64,000 nucleotides of DNA, taken from NCBI RefSeq assembly GCF_042140125.1, contig NZ_CP159473.1; one strand, 5' to 3'. The notes beneath the pieces were generated by a model that worked only from the letters and a program-made list of their open reading frames with translations, had not been told where the DNA came from and searched no databases. The stretch is from Rhodophyticola sp017644125. Lineage in GTDB: Bacteria; Pseudomonadota; Alphaproteobacteria; Rhodobacterales; Rhodobacteraceae. How positions within the stretch are numbered: the stretch's first letter is position 1; each line of letters begins with the position of its first letter. Position numbers and translations under genes: made by a program. Of this stretch, positions 39,667 through 48,696 are shown piece after piece.

Positions 39667-41094
39667 CTATTCCTCCAGAACCCAGGTGTCTTTGGTCCCG
39701 CCGCCCTGGCTTGAATTCACCACCAGCGAGCCCTTTTTCAGCGCCACGCGGGTCAGCCCGCCGGGCGTGATGTTGATCCGGTCGGGCGAGACGAGGACGA
39801 AGGGCCGCAAATCCACGTGGCGCGGCGCCAGCCCCTTCTGTGTCAGGATCGGCACGGTCGACAGCGCCAGCGTGGGCTGGGCGATGTAATTGCCCGGTTT
39901 CAATTCCAGCTTGGCACGGAAGGCGGCCAGTTCCTTCTTCGACGCGGCAGGGCCCACCAGCATGCCGTATCCGCCCGACCCGTGGACCTCCTTCACAACC
40001 AGATCGGACAGGTTGTCGAGCACATAGGCCAGCGCGTCCGGCTCCGAACAGCGCCAGGTGGGCACGTTTTTCAGGATCGCCTTTTCGCCGGTATAAAACT
40101 CCACGATATCGGGCATGTAGCTGTAAATCGCCTTGTCATCGGCGATGCCTGTGCCCGGTGCATTGGCGATGGTGATGCCGCCCGCGCGGTACACGTCCAT
40201 GATCCCGGGCACGCCCAGCATCGAGTCCGGATTGAAATTCAGCGGGTCCAGGAAATCATCGTCGACCCGGCGATAGAGCACGTCGATCGGCTGATAGCCC
40301 CGCGTGGTCCGCATCGCGATGCGCCCGTCGATCACGCGCAGATCGCTGCCCTCGACAAGCTGGACGCCCATGTGATCGGCCAGAAAGGCGTGTTCGAAAT
40401 AGGCTGAGTTGTGAATGCCCGGGGTCAGAACGGCGACGGTGCAGCCGCCGTTCGCCGCCGGCGGGGCGCAGGCGGCCAGCGACCGGCGCAGCTGCACCGG
40501 GTAATCCTTGACCTCGCGCACCTTGATCCGGCTGAAAAGCTCCGGGAACATCTGAAGCATCGTCTCCCGGTTTTCCAGCATGTAGGACACGCCCGAAGGT
40601 GTGCGCGCATTGTCCTCCAGAACGTAGAACTCGTCTTCATCCGTGCGCACCAGATCGACGCCGACGATATGGGTGTAGACGTTTCCGGGCGGCGGCATGC
40701 CGATCATCTGCGGCAGGAAGGCGTCGTTGCGGGAAATCAGTTCGGCAGGCACCCGGCCCGCCCGCAGGATTTCCTGCCGGTGATAGATATCGTAAAGAAA
40801 CGCGTTGATCGCGCGCACGCGCTGTTCGATGCCCTTTGTCAGCCGGGCCCATTCGCGGCCCGATATGATCCGGGGCACGATGTCGAAGGGGATCAGCCGC
40901 TCATCGGCCTCGTCCTGTCCATAGACGTTGAACGTGATGCCGGTCCGGCGAAAAAAGCGTTCCGCCTCGATCGATTTCTTGCGTAACTCGCGCAGATCTT
41001 CCGACCGGAACCACGCTTCATAGGGTTGGTAGGGGTGGCGCGCTCCGTCCGCGTTACCGGTCATTTCATCAAAAAACGTTGGTCTTTTTGTCAT
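39667..41094 (-). CDS. Circularly permuted ATP-grasp protein of the Anbu cluster
   Basis: A 475-residue enzyme of the permuted ATP-grasp family, predicted to form peptide or amide bonds with ATP. Conserved segments are FYVLEDNARTPSGVSYMLENR, VLTPGIHNSAYFEHAFLA, ANAPGTGIADDKAIYSYMP and VVKEVHGSGGYGMLVGPA, the last typical of nucleotide binding. It is the first gene of the four-gene Anbu operon. Substrate unknown. Confidence 0.94.
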   Translation of the reverse strand: MTKRPTFFDEMTGNADGARHPYQPYEAWFRSEDLRELRKKSIEAERFFRRTGITFNVYGQDEADERLIPFDIVPRIISGREWARLTKGIEQRVRAINAFLYDIYHRQEILRAGRVPAELISRNDAFLPQMIGMPPPGNVYTHIVGVDLVRTDEDEFYVLEDNARTPSGVSYMLENRETMLQMFPELFSRIKVREVKDYPVQLRRSLAACAPPAANGGCTVAVLTPGIHNSAYFEHAFLADHMGVQLVEGSDLRVIDGRIAMRTTRGYQPIDVLYRRVDDDFLDPLNFNPDSMLGVPGIMDVYRAGGITIANAPGTGIADDKAIYSYMPDIVEFYTGEKAILKNVPTWRCSEPDALAYVLDNLSDLVVKEVHGSGGYGMLVGPAASKKELAAFRAKLELKPGNYIAQPTLALSTVPILTQKGLAPRHVDLRPFVLVSPDRINITPGGLTRVALKKGSLVVNSSQGGGTKDTWVLEE

Positions 41095-41194
41095 GCCTAC
41101 AACCTATAGGGTTAAGGAATGACTGCAACCAATTGGCGAAAGCTTGGGCGTTGCCCCCTTGTTTTCGCGGTATTTTCAAGCGTTTGCCTAAATT

Positions 41195-41644
41195 CTAGGC
41201 GTCAAAGGCGCTCTCCAGCCAGATCGTGACCGGCCCGTCATTGACCAGGCTGACGGCCATATCCGCGCCGAACGCGCCGGTTTCCACCGGGATGCCGAAC
41301 CCGGAAAGCGCCCTAGCGAAATCCAGATAGAGCCGCTCACCCTCCGCCGGCGCCGCGGCGCCGGAAAAGCCGGGTCGGTTGCCGCGCGATGTGTCCGCGG
41401 CCAGCGTGAACTGGCTGATGACCAGCGCGCTGCCGGCGCAATCCAAAAGGCTGCGGTTCATCTTGCCGGCGTCATCCCGGAAAATCCGCAGCTTGGCGGT
41501 CTTGGCCGCCAGCTGCCGGGCCTGATGTTCCGTGTCGCCCTCCATCGCACAGACCAGCACCATCAGCCCCGGCCCGGTCCGTCCGATCACGCGGCCATTG
41601 ACAGACACACTGGCCTCGCTCACCCGCTGGATCAGCGCTCTCAC
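41195..41644 (-). CDS. dtd: D-aminoacyl-tRNA deacylase
   Basis: Dtd hydrolyses D-amino acids wrongly attached to tRNA. The 149-residue protein is of standard length. Active-site motifs SQFTLA and NDGPVT (usually NxGPVT) are present. It starts with GTG at 41644, overlapping the stop of the sugar-kinase gene (GTGA), so the two are translationally coupled. Confidence 0.96.
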   Translation of the reverse strand: MRALIQRVSEASVSVNGRVIGRTGPGLMVLVCAMEGDTEHQARQLAAKTAKLRIFRDDAGKMNRSLLDCAGSALVISQFTLAADTSRGNRPGFSGAAAPAEGERLYLDFARALSGFGIPVETGAFGADMAVSLVNDGPVTIWLESAFDA

Positions 41645-42567
41645 GCAAGATCCTCCCGGCGGGGCGGATTGGCGCCCGCCCGGCTGACGGTCACGGCCGC
41701 AGCGGCGGTTCCAAGCCGCAGCGCGGCTTCCAGAACGCCCGGCTCCAGGCCTTCGGCGATGGTGGATTTGTCCAGCCGGCCCGCGTCCGCCAGCCCGGCC
41801 AGAAACCCCGCATTGAACGTGTCGCCCGCGCCGACGGTGTCGACCACCTCGACGACCGGCGCGGGCACGTGCAGCCTCTCACCCGCCCAATAGGCGGTTA
41901 CCCCGTCCTTGCCTTCGGTGATCAGCACCAGCTTGGGGCCCTTCGCCAGAAGCCCGGTGGCCAGTTCCGGGATCTCGCCGTCGCCTTCCAGCCATTTCAG
42001 GTCTTCGTCGGACAGTTTGACCACATCGGCCACCGCCAGCATCGCGGCCAGACGGGCGCGGTAACGATCGGGATCGACGATGAAATCGGGGCGGATATTG
42101 GGGTCGATCATGATCACCCGCATCTCCGGCTCGCGCAGGCACAAGGCCTTATAGGCCTCTGCGCAGGGCTCCACCGCAAGGCTGATCCCGCCGAAAAACA
42201 GGGCCTCCGCATCGTCCAGATCCTTGGGGAGATCCCGGTCCGCGAGCATCCGCCCGGCGGTATTTTCATCGTAGAACGCATACTCCGCCTGCCCGTCGGT
42301 CAAGGTGACGAAGGCCAGCGTGGTGGGCCGGGCGCATCGCGCCGCCAGCCCGAAGCCGACCCCGTTCAGGCGCAGAACATCTTCAAGCCGCTGGCCGAAC
42401 AGGTCGGTGGACAGGCCGGTGAACAGCCCCGCATCCACACCCAGACGCGCCAGCGCCACGGCGGTGTTGAACACCGCCCCGCCGGGGTAGGGCGCAAACC
42501 CCGCCGCGCCGTCTTCGGTCTTGCGGGGCAGCATGTCGATCAACGCTTCGCCACAACACAGGATCAT
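41641..42567 (-). CDS. PfkB-family carbohydrate kinase (fructokinase-like)
   Basis: A 308-residue ribokinase-fold kinase. N-terminal GGAVFNTAVALARLG and the C-terminal PfkB signature DTVGAGDTFNAGFLAGL (the aspartate in GAGD is the catalytic base) are intact. The overall pattern (LCCGEALIDMLP at the start) is that of fructokinases. It is coupled to dtd and is not next to a sugar transporter, so the exact sugar is uncertain. Confidence 0.9.
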   Translation of the reverse strand: MILCCGEALIDMLPRKTEDGAAGFAPYPGGAVFNTAVALARLGVDAGLFTGLSTDLFGQRLEDVLRLNGVGFGLAARCARPTTLAFVTLTDGQAEYAFYDENTAGRMLADRDLPKDLDDAEALFFGGISLAVEPCAEAYKALCLREPEMRVIMIDPNIRPDFIVDPDRYRARLAAMLAVADVVKLSDEDLKWLEGDGEIPELATGLLAKGPKLVLITEGKDGVTAYWAGERLHVPAPVVEVVDTVGAGDTFNAGFLAGLADAGRLDKSTIAEGLEPGVLEAALRLGTAAAAVTVSRAGANPPRREDLA

Positions 42568-42632
42568 CCGCGTCTCCTTCGCTCCGTCACCGGTTGTGAC
42601 TAGCCCCGATGGGCCCGTTAGACCAGCCGGAT

Positions 42633-42646
42633 TTGACCCATCTCAA
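42633..42646. promoter_or_regulatory. FNR-like site upstream of hsp20
   Basis: TTGAC-CCAT-CTCAA resembles the FNR/FnrL consensus TTGAT-N4-ATCAA, with one mismatch in the left and one in the right half-site. It lies 67 bases upstream of the hsp20 ATG. TTGACC could also act as a -35. Confidence 0.35.
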
Positions 42647-42713
42647 AGCGCGACCGCCCGCGGGGCGGGATACTTTCACATGCAAGGAATCTGATCTGCA
42701 AAAGGAGGTTTTC

Positions 42714-43133
42714 ATGGTCGAGAAATCCCACACCAGCGGCTTCTGGCCCTCGCTATACGATCCGTTCCGCAGCATGGGCGCCCGCGTCGCCGACTGGTTC
42801 GCGCCCGCGTCCGAGGCGGCGACGAACGAGACCGCCTATAAAATCGTCATGGAACTGCCGGGTGTCGACGACAAGGATATCGATCTGACCGTTGCCGAAG
42901 GCGTGGTCACGGTGAAGGGCGAGAAAAGATCGAGCCGTGAAGACAGCGGCGACACCTGGTATTTCAGTGAACGCGAATACGGGGCGTTTTCGCGCAGTTT
43001 TCGCCTGCCGCCCGATGCGGACCCGAACCAGGTGGCGGCGGATCTGAAGGACGGCGTGCTGAGGATCACGGTGTCGAAGAAGGCCCCGGCCCGCGATGAG
43101 GCCGCGAAATCGGTTCCGATCAACCGCGGCTGA
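42714..43133 (+). CDS. Hsp20/alpha-crystallin small heat shock protein
   Basis: A 139-residue ATP-independent holdase. The alpha-crystallin domain spans about 38-125: YKIVMELPGVDDKDIDLTV, then GVVTVKGEKR and FSRSFRLPPDADPNQVAADLKDGVLRITV, with the usual GVL motif. A C-terminal IPINR-type anchor is represented by SVPINRG. It has an ideal AAAGGAGG ribosome site. The N-terminus GFWPSLYDPFRSMGARV is membrane/substrate-binding-like. Confidence 0.95.
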   Translation: MVEKSHTSGFWPSLYDPFRSMGARVADWFAPASEAATNETAYKIVMELPGVDDKDIDLTVAEGVVTVKGEKRSSREDSGDTWYFSEREYGAFSRSFRLPPDADPNQVAADLKDGVLRITVSKKAPARDEAAKSVPINRG

Positions 43134-43277
43134 CCCCGGCACCGCCTCCGCCCGGGGGCAGGGCGAGACCGAACATGCGGGCGCGGCGCGGAGAGGCCGG
43201 TTCCGGCGGCGCGCCGGCCCGGTCCCGGCAGAAAGCGACGGTTGCGTGCGCGCGGGGTTTTGGGCCGTGCCGCCGAT

Positions 43278-44381
43278 CTAGCCGTACATGGAGTAGAGAT
43301 AGCCCCCGATCCCTGCAAGGATCAGCGCGCCCAGAACGGCGAAGGCGATTTTCCACGCGGAATACGGGCGCTCGCCCTGCACCTTGCCGGATTGCCCGTT
43401 GACGACGAAGCGGTAGCTTTTGCCACGGTACTTATAGGCCGCCAGCCAGACCGGCAGCAGGATGTGCTTGAAGGTCACGTCGGAAACCATGGTGTCCACG
43501 GCGTCGATCCTTTGCCGGTCGCCGCCGATATCGCGACGGATATCCCGCGCGATCTGCGCGTCCATGATCTGGCGCGCCTCGACCATGCCGTCCTCCAGAT
43601 CCACGGTGTAGCCTTCGGCCCGGAAGCCCGCCAGATACTCCGGCGTATAGGGGTCGAGCGCGGTCAGATCCCAGGGGGCCAGACGGTCGGTATAGCCTTT
43701 GGGCAGCGACCGGGAGGCCAGAACGAGCACATCGTCGAAAAACCGCGCCACGCGGCCCGAGACGCGCCGCCAGCGGATCTTGGGCACCTGCTTGACGTTG
43801 CCTTTGCTGTCGCGCCGCGTTTCGTAATAGACCGTGCCGCGCTGGCCGCGATAGGCGCTGCGGGTGTCCGCATCGAAGGTCCAGTAGGGCGTGTAGATCC
43901 CGTCCAGCCTGCGGCCCTTGCGGGCATACTCCTGCAAACCGTTCGGCGCGAACCACAGCCGGCCCAGCCATCTGACCATCGCCTCCCGGGCGGCGGCCTC
44001 ATCCAGTTGAAAGGGCAGAACGGCCTTGGGTTTGATATGGCGATGGGTGCCGGTGTCGGTGACCACCGGCGTCGCGCAGAACGGGCATTCCTTCGCATGG
44101 ATATCCGCGGAGAACTCCACCTGCGCGCCGCAATTGGGGCAGGTCAGGACGCGGGTTTCCTCCATCTCCTGAGCCGGAAGCTGGTCGCGGATGGCCGAGA
44201 TGAAATCCAGTTCCCGGATGGCGCTGCCCGCCCACGGGCCGTGGCCTTCGATGTCGCGTTCATTGCCGCAATGATCGCAGACCAGCTTGCCCTGATCGGG
44301 GTCGAAGCGGAAATCGGACCCGCAGTTGTCGCATGGAAAGCGATGTTCTTCACCGGGGTTTGCGGACAGGCCGTCTGCCAT
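43278..44381 (-). CDS. Zinc-ribbon membrane protein of the XpaC-TelA-SPFH operon
   Basis: A 367-residue protein with two zinc ribbons at the N-terminus (CDNCG...CDHCG, about 17-40; CPNCG...CPFC, about 80-105), a long soluble region, and one C-terminal transmembrane helix (FAVLGALILAGIGGYLY). It resembles the TFIIB-type zinc-ribbon proteins encoded with SPFH proteins (YdjG/YdjH-like in Bacillus). It is the last gene of the operon, 55 bases after the SPFH gene. ATG 44381 is preferred over an N-terminal extension that overlaps that gene. Likely an envelope-associated partner of the SPFH protein. Confidence 0.85.
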   Translation of the reverse strand: MADGLSANPGEEHRFPCDNCGSDFRFDPDQGKLVCDHCGNERDIEGHGPWAGSAIRELDFISAIRDQLPAQEMEETRVLTCPNCGAQVEFSADIHAKECPFCATPVVTDTGTHRHIKPKAVLPFQLDEAAAREAMVRWLGRLWFAPNGLQEYARKGRRLDGIYTPYWTFDADTRSAYRGQRGTVYYETRRDSKGNVKQVPKIRWRRVSGRVARFFDDVLVLASRSLPKGYTDRLAPWDLTALDPYTPEYLAGFRAEGYTVDLEDGMVEARQIMDAQIARDIRRDIGGDRQRIDAVDTMVSDVTFKHILLPVWLAAYKYRGKSYRFVVNGQSGKVQGERPYSAWKIAFAVLGALILAGIGGYLYSMYG

Positions 44382-44436
44382 GAATTCTATGCCTTTGCCG
44401 TGGGTATTTCCGAGCGCGGGATGAGACCCGGTCTCG

Positions 44437-45561
44437 TCAACTTGCAGGCGGGGGCGGGGGCGGCGGCATGACCGTGAAGAGCTGCGCCAGCTCGTCCACC
44501 TCATCGGCGGTTTTCCAGCCGTCCTGGCCTTGCGTCCAGACATGGGTTTCCCGGGTCAGGCTGCCATCTCCGGCCATGCGGCCCAGATCGGCGCGCGAAA
44601 ACGGGCCCTTGGTCTGGCCGTTCTCGGCGATATGCCAGACATGCTCGACCGGCGGGGCGGCGGCGGGCGCGGGGTCGCCCGATCGCGCCTGCGTGGCGCC
44701 CCAGGGTCCGGTCTGCGCCATCTGGTTAGCCATCGCCATGCCCATCCCCATGCCCAGGCCCGCGCCCATGCCGCCATCGCCGCCCGGGTTTTCGGCCGCC
44801 GCGCGCATCGCCTCGGCGGTCTGGAACTGCTGGTACTTGGTCAGATCGCCGACCACCCCCATCGAAGTGCGCTTGTCCAGCGCCTGTTCCACCGCCTGTG
44901 GCAGGGAGATGTTCTCGATGTAGAGCTCGGGCAGGACCAGCCCGTACTGGTCGATGGTTTCCGAGATTTTCGCGGCCAGAAGCCCGCCCATCTCGCCGGC
45001 ATTGGCCGCCATGTCCAGAACCGGAATGCCCGAGCCCGCGACCACGCGGGAAAAGGCCTGAACGATGATGTTGCGGATCTGGAACGTCACCTCGTCCTTG
45101 GTGAATTCGCCATCGGTGCCCACGATCTCGGCCATGAACCGGGCGGCGTCCTTGACCTTGACGGTGTAGGTGCCGAACGCGCGGATGCGGGTCGGCCCGA
45201 ATTCCGGATCGCGCAGCATGATCGGGTTTTTCGTGCCCCATTTCAGATCGGTGAACCGGTTGGTGGAGACGAAATAGATCTCCGATTTGAAGGGGGATTT
45301 GAAGCCGTGATCCCAGTGTTGAAGACTGGTCATGATCGGCATGTTGTTGGTTTCCAGCATGTAGAGGCCGGGGGTGAACATATCGGCCAGCTGCCCTTCG
45401 TGGATGAACACCGCCGTCTGCCCCTCGCGCACGGTCAGCTTGGCGCCGTACTTGATTTCGTGACCGTGGCGTTCGAACCGCCAGACCATGGTGTCGCGGG
45501 TGTCATCGGTCCATTCGATGACGTCGATGAACTGGCCGGAGAGGAAATCGAAAATGGGCAT
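44437..45561 (-). CDS. SPFH-domain protein with C-terminal GYF-like domain (YdjI-like)
   Basis: A 374-residue protein. Residues 1-240 form the SPFH/virion-core-like domain (LSGQFIDVIEWTDDTRDTMVWRF at the start; VLPELYIENISLPQAVEQALDKR near 220). A Gly/Met-rich linker (about 255-290, GAGLGMGMGMAMANQMAQ) leads to a GYF_2-like domain (WHIAENGQTKGPFSRADLGRMAGDGSL). There is no transmembrane helix, so membrane attachment is peripheral. SPFH proteins organise membrane microdomains. The poly-Pro end PPPPPPPAS is unusual and could recruit partners. Confidence 0.9.
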   Translation of the reverse strand: MPIFDFLSGQFIDVIEWTDDTRDTMVWRFERHGHEIKYGAKLTVREGQTAVFIHEGQLADMFTPGLYMLETNNMPIMTSLQHWDHGFKSPFKSEIYFVSTNRFTDLKWGTKNPIMLRDPEFGPTRIRAFGTYTVKVKDAARFMAEIVGTDGEFTKDEVTFQIRNIIVQAFSRVVAGSGIPVLDMAANAGEMGGLLAAKISETIDQYGLVLPELYIENISLPQAVEQALDKRTSMGVVGDLTKYQQFQTAEAMRAAAENPGGDGGMGAGLGMGMGMAMANQMAQTGPWGATQARSGDPAPAAAPPVEHVWHIAENGQTKGPFSRADLGRMAGDGSLTRETHVWTQGQDGWKTADEVDELAQLFTVMPPPPPPPAS

Positions 45562-45596
45562 GGGTGAAGTCTCCTTTGAACACGGATGTAGGCGGC

Positions 45597-46550
45597 TCAG
45601 CTTTGCCCGCCAAGTAGCTCGCTGGCGATGATCTCCACCACGGGGCGGGCCTCGTCGGGCAACATGCCCGGGCGCAGACGCTCGTCGTAGAGGATTTCCA
45701 GCAGCAATTCGTCATGCCGCGTCAACAGTGCGAATTCCTCGTCATCGTTGAAGATGGACGGCCGCGCCGTGGGGCTGTCATTCGGCAGGCCAAGACCCTG
45801 CGCCACCTCTTCGTGGACGCAGGATCGGCGCAGAAGATCGGGGTGTTCGGTGCGGATGATCGCGATCGCGGTCACATAGTTCGGGGTCTCGCCGGCTTCG
45901 GAAAACGCATAGACCGAGCAGAAGGTGAAGCGCGGCAGCCGGGTGATCTCGTCGATCGTCTCGTCGCCGATGCTGGGCACAAGCCGGCGCAGCAGCGGGC
46001 CCGCCGCGCGTTGCTCGTCCCGGTTGAGATAGAGCACGTGGAAATTGCCGCCGCTGTTGACCTGGCGGATCGGATGCCCCGTGACCCGCGCCAGCCGGGT
46101 TGCATAGGTTCCCAGGATCGAGCGGTCGCGATTTCGGTCCGCAGTGGGAACGGAGGCGCCGAAATGGGCCTGCAACCGCACCGGCGCCTGCCAGCGGCGC
46201 AGGCGCGACGGCGTCTGCTGCTGCACGAACCGGCCATTGGTCAGCGCGTATTCGTCAAACAGCGCGATGCGCTCGAAATTCGCCACCAGATTGCGCACCG
46301 AGATCGGCGTGTCGGGCCCGCCGCCATCGGTGCGCAGCAGGCCATCGGCCACCAGCCGTTGCTGCACGGCGGCGTAGTAGCGGGCAAAGGCGAGGCTTTC
46401 GGCCGAGGGCTCCGGGATCGGCGCAACCTGCGGGGCCACGCGCGGAGCGGGTGATGCGGGCGGGTCCGGCGGCACGACCAATTCGCACCCGGCGGCGACG
46501 AAGGCCACCGCCGCCAGCCCGGCCCAGTTCCGACCCTTGCCCTGCATCAT
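45597..46550 (-). CDS. DUF2927-family lipoprotein with HEE motif (second copy)
   Basis: A 317-residue predicted lipoprotein: signal then lipobox VAAGC, followed by a proline-rich segment (VPPDPPASPAPRVAP). The DUF2927 core has CVHEEVAQGLGLPND and SIFNDDEEFALLTRHDELLLEILYD, closely parallel to the first copy at 31572 but without its C-terminal repeat region. It sits between TelA and the SPFH gene, which places an outer-envelope, possibly metallopeptidase, factor in a membrane-stress operon. Confidence 0.87.
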   Translation of the reverse strand: MMQGKGRNWAGLAAVAFVAAGCELVVPPDPPASPAPRVAPQVAPIPEPSAESLAFARYYAAVQQRLVADGLLRTDGGGPDTPISVRNLVANFERIALFDEYALTNGRFVQQQTPSRLRRWQAPVRLQAHFGASVPTADRNRDRSILGTYATRLARVTGHPIRQVNSGGNFHVLYLNRDEQRAAGPLLRRLVPSIGDETIDEITRLPRFTFCSVYAFSEAGETPNYVTAIAIIRTEHPDLLRRSCVHEEVAQGLGLPNDSPTARPSIFNDDEEFALLTRHDELLLEILYDERLRPGMLPDEARPVVEIIASELLGGQS

Positions 46551-46577
46551 GTTTCGTTCCCCTACGCGCCGGACCGG

Positions 46578-47774
46578 TCAGCCGGCCGGGTTCACCGACC
46601 CGCCCACATTGGCCCCGGACCCGTCGCCGCGGGCGCTGGCCGATGCAAGCGTGTCGCGCAATTCCGCCTCCATCTTCTGCATCTCGATCTCGGCGGCGGC
46701 GCGGCGCGCCTTGCCTTCATCGGCGATGGCCAGGCTCTCCTCGATCGTGGCGATCAGTTCGGCATTGGCCTGTTTCACCGCTTCGATGTCGAAGACGCCG
46801 CGCTCCATCTCCTCGCGCACCATGCGGTTGCTTTCGCGCAGGTTGGCGGCGTTTGAGGTCAGCAACTCGTTCGTCAGATCATTGGCCTCCCGCACCGCCT
46901 TGGCGGCCTCCGTCGAGCGCTGGATCGTCACCGCCTGCGCGAGCTGGGTTTCCCAAAGCGGCACGGTGTTGACGAGGGTGGAGTTGATCTTGGTCACCAG
47001 CGATTTGTCGTTTTCCTGTACCAGCCGGATCGAGGGGAGCGATTGCATCGTGACCTGGCGGGTCAGCTTGAGGTCATGGACCCGGCGTTCCAGATCGTCG
47101 CGCGCGGCGCGCAGATCGCGCAGTTCCTGCGCCTTCATCACCTGGTCGTTTTCCGGCGCGGCCTGCACCTCGGCCTCTTTCGCGGGAATATCCGTCTCGT
47201 CCAGGGTTTTCAGCTTCTCCTCCCCGGCGGCGATGTAAAGCGCCAGTTCGTCGTAGAAATTCAGCGTCTTGTCATAGAGCTGGTCCAGCGACTTGATGTC
47301 CTTCATCAGTGTGTGTTCATGGGCCAGAAGCTCGTCGGTGATCTTGTCGATCTGGCTCTGCACGTCTTCGTATTTCGCCATGAAATCATGGAACGGCTTG
47401 GCCTTGCCGAAGAGGCGTTCCCACCAGCTTTGCTTGCGGTTGGGGTCCAGTTCGTCCACCGAAAACCCGCGGATCGTGCCCACGATTTCGCGCAGCGAGT
47501 TGCCTGCGGGCCCCACATCCTTGTTTTTCACGCCCTGCAGCATGGCCTGCGAAATGACCTGCAGCTCCGCCTGCGCGTTGGAGCCGAAACTGACGATGGA
47601 GTTCGTGTCCGTCATGTCGATCTCGGCCATCCGGCTGCGGATTTCCTGCGCCGTGGGCGGCTCCGCCTCGGCCAGCGGCACCAGTTCGGTCGAGGGCTCG
47701 GGCAACACAATCGCGTTGATCTCATCCACCATTTTCGCGGCGGCTTCGGCTTGCTGCCGGACAGTTTCAGTCAT
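46578..47774 (-). CDS. telA: TelA-family toxic anion resistance protein
   Basis: A 398-residue soluble, largely coiled-coil protein of the TelA/KlaA family. Characteristic blocks are MDMTDTNSIVSFGSNAQAELQVISQAML near the start and IRLVQENDKSLVTKINSTLVNTVPLWETQLAQAV in the middle. Members are linked to tellurite and cell-wall stress tolerance, usually beside an XpaC protein, as here: its start overlaps the XpaC stop by 8 bases. Mechanism is not established. Confidence 0.93.
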   Translation of the reverse strand: MTETVRQQAEAAAKMVDEINAIVLPEPSTELVPLAEAEPPTAQEIRSRMAEIDMTDTNSIVSFGSNAQAELQVISQAMLQGVKNKDVGPAGNSLREIVGTIRGFSVDELDPNRKQSWWERLFGKAKPFHDFMAKYEDVQSQIDKITDELLAHEHTLMKDIKSLDQLYDKTLNFYDELALYIAAGEEKLKTLDETDIPAKEAEVQAAPENDQVMKAQELRDLRAARDDLERRVHDLKLTRQVTMQSLPSIRLVQENDKSLVTKINSTLVNTVPLWETQLAQAVTIQRSTEAAKAVREANDLTNELLTSNAANLRESNRMVREEMERGVFDIEAVKQANAELIATIEESLAIADEGKARRAAAEIEMQKMEAELRDTLASASARGDGSGANVGGSVNPAG

Positions 47775-48696
47775 GTCGTGTTTCCTCGCTCGTGATATGC
47801 AGATTGTCTCGGTTCAGCCGGTCCCGCAGGACCTCGATCTCCACATCCAGATCGCTGCGATCGTCGATCAGCATCCGTTGGGTGCGGGTTGAAAAATTGC
47901 GTTCGAGATCGTCCAGAAGCCGCACATAATCGGCCCGGACCTCCGGGTCGCGGCCCCGGCCGTAAAGATCGGCGAATTTCACGGTCGCGTCGCGCGCGCC
48001 CTGCAGATAAACGCCCAGATACTTGCGCGCCCCGGTCAGATCGCGGGGGTCCTGTTCGATGGTGCGGAACATCTGGCGCACGGTGTGCTGAAACCCTTCC
48101 ACCCGAGCCTCCAGCTGCCGGTCCCGCGCGCGCTTGATGGCGTCTTTCATCCCGTCAAGCAGGGTTTCGGCCTCTTCGACCTTGCGGGCCACACGCTCGG
48201 TCTGGAAGTTGTCCACACCCTCCAGACCCTTATCCTTCATCGGATCGGGCTGGAATACGAACAGATGCAGCGCACCGGCAACGGCGCCCGCGATCACGGC
48301 CGTCAACAGGTTCCACTGCCCGCCGAACACCAGCAACCCGACGCCCGCCGCCGTCAGAACGGAGGCGAATATCTTGCGCGGGATCGCCGGGCGCCGCGCG
48401 ACCTTGCGTTCGTTATAGGCATCCTCGGCGCGGATCCCGTCGCGCAGCAACCAGGCCGCGAGCAGCAACACCGCGGCGCCGGCCAGATCCGTGGCCATGG
48501 CCACCGTCGACTGGAAAAACGCGGTGAAGAAGACGGTGAGCGGCGCCATGAACAGAAGGTTGATCTTGGCCCCGTGCCGGGCGGGAGAACGGCCCTTGAA
48601 ACTCGCCTCCAGCGGGCGCGCCGGGGTCGCTGTGACCGTTTCGCGGGTATCCCGCCGGCCCTCGGGGCTGAATTCTCCGCCGTACCGTTTGGCCAT
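47767..48696 (-). CDS. xpaC: XpaC-like 5-bromo-4-chloroindolyl phosphate hydrolysis family protein
   Basis: A 309-residue membrane protein. A charged N-terminus is followed by about three to four hydrophobic segments (LLFMAPLTVFFTAFF, LAGAAVLLLAAWLL, VLTAAGVGLLVFGG, LLTAVIAGAVAGALHLFVF), then a cytoplasmic coiled-coil domain with KVEEAETLLDGMKDAIKRARDRQLEARV. XpaC and TelA form a conserved pair. The enzymatic name is historical; a structural or signalling role at the membrane is more likely. The ATG abuts the stop of the mini gene (TAAATGG). Confidence 0.88.
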   Translation of the reverse strand: MAKRYGGEFSPEGRRDTRETVTATPARPLEASFKGRSPARHGAKINLLFMAPLTVFFTAFFQSTVAMATDLAGAAVLLLAAWLLRDGIRAEDAYNERKVARRPAIPRKIFASVLTAAGVGLLVFGGQWNLLTAVIAGAVAGALHLFVFQPDPMKDKGLEGVDNFQTERVARKVEEAETLLDGMKDAIKRARDRQLEARVEGFQHTVRQMFRTIEQDPRDLTGARKYLGVYLQGARDATVKFADLYGRGRDPEVRADYVRLLDDLERNFSTRTQRMLIDDRSDLDVEIEVLRDRLNRDNLHITSEETRHD

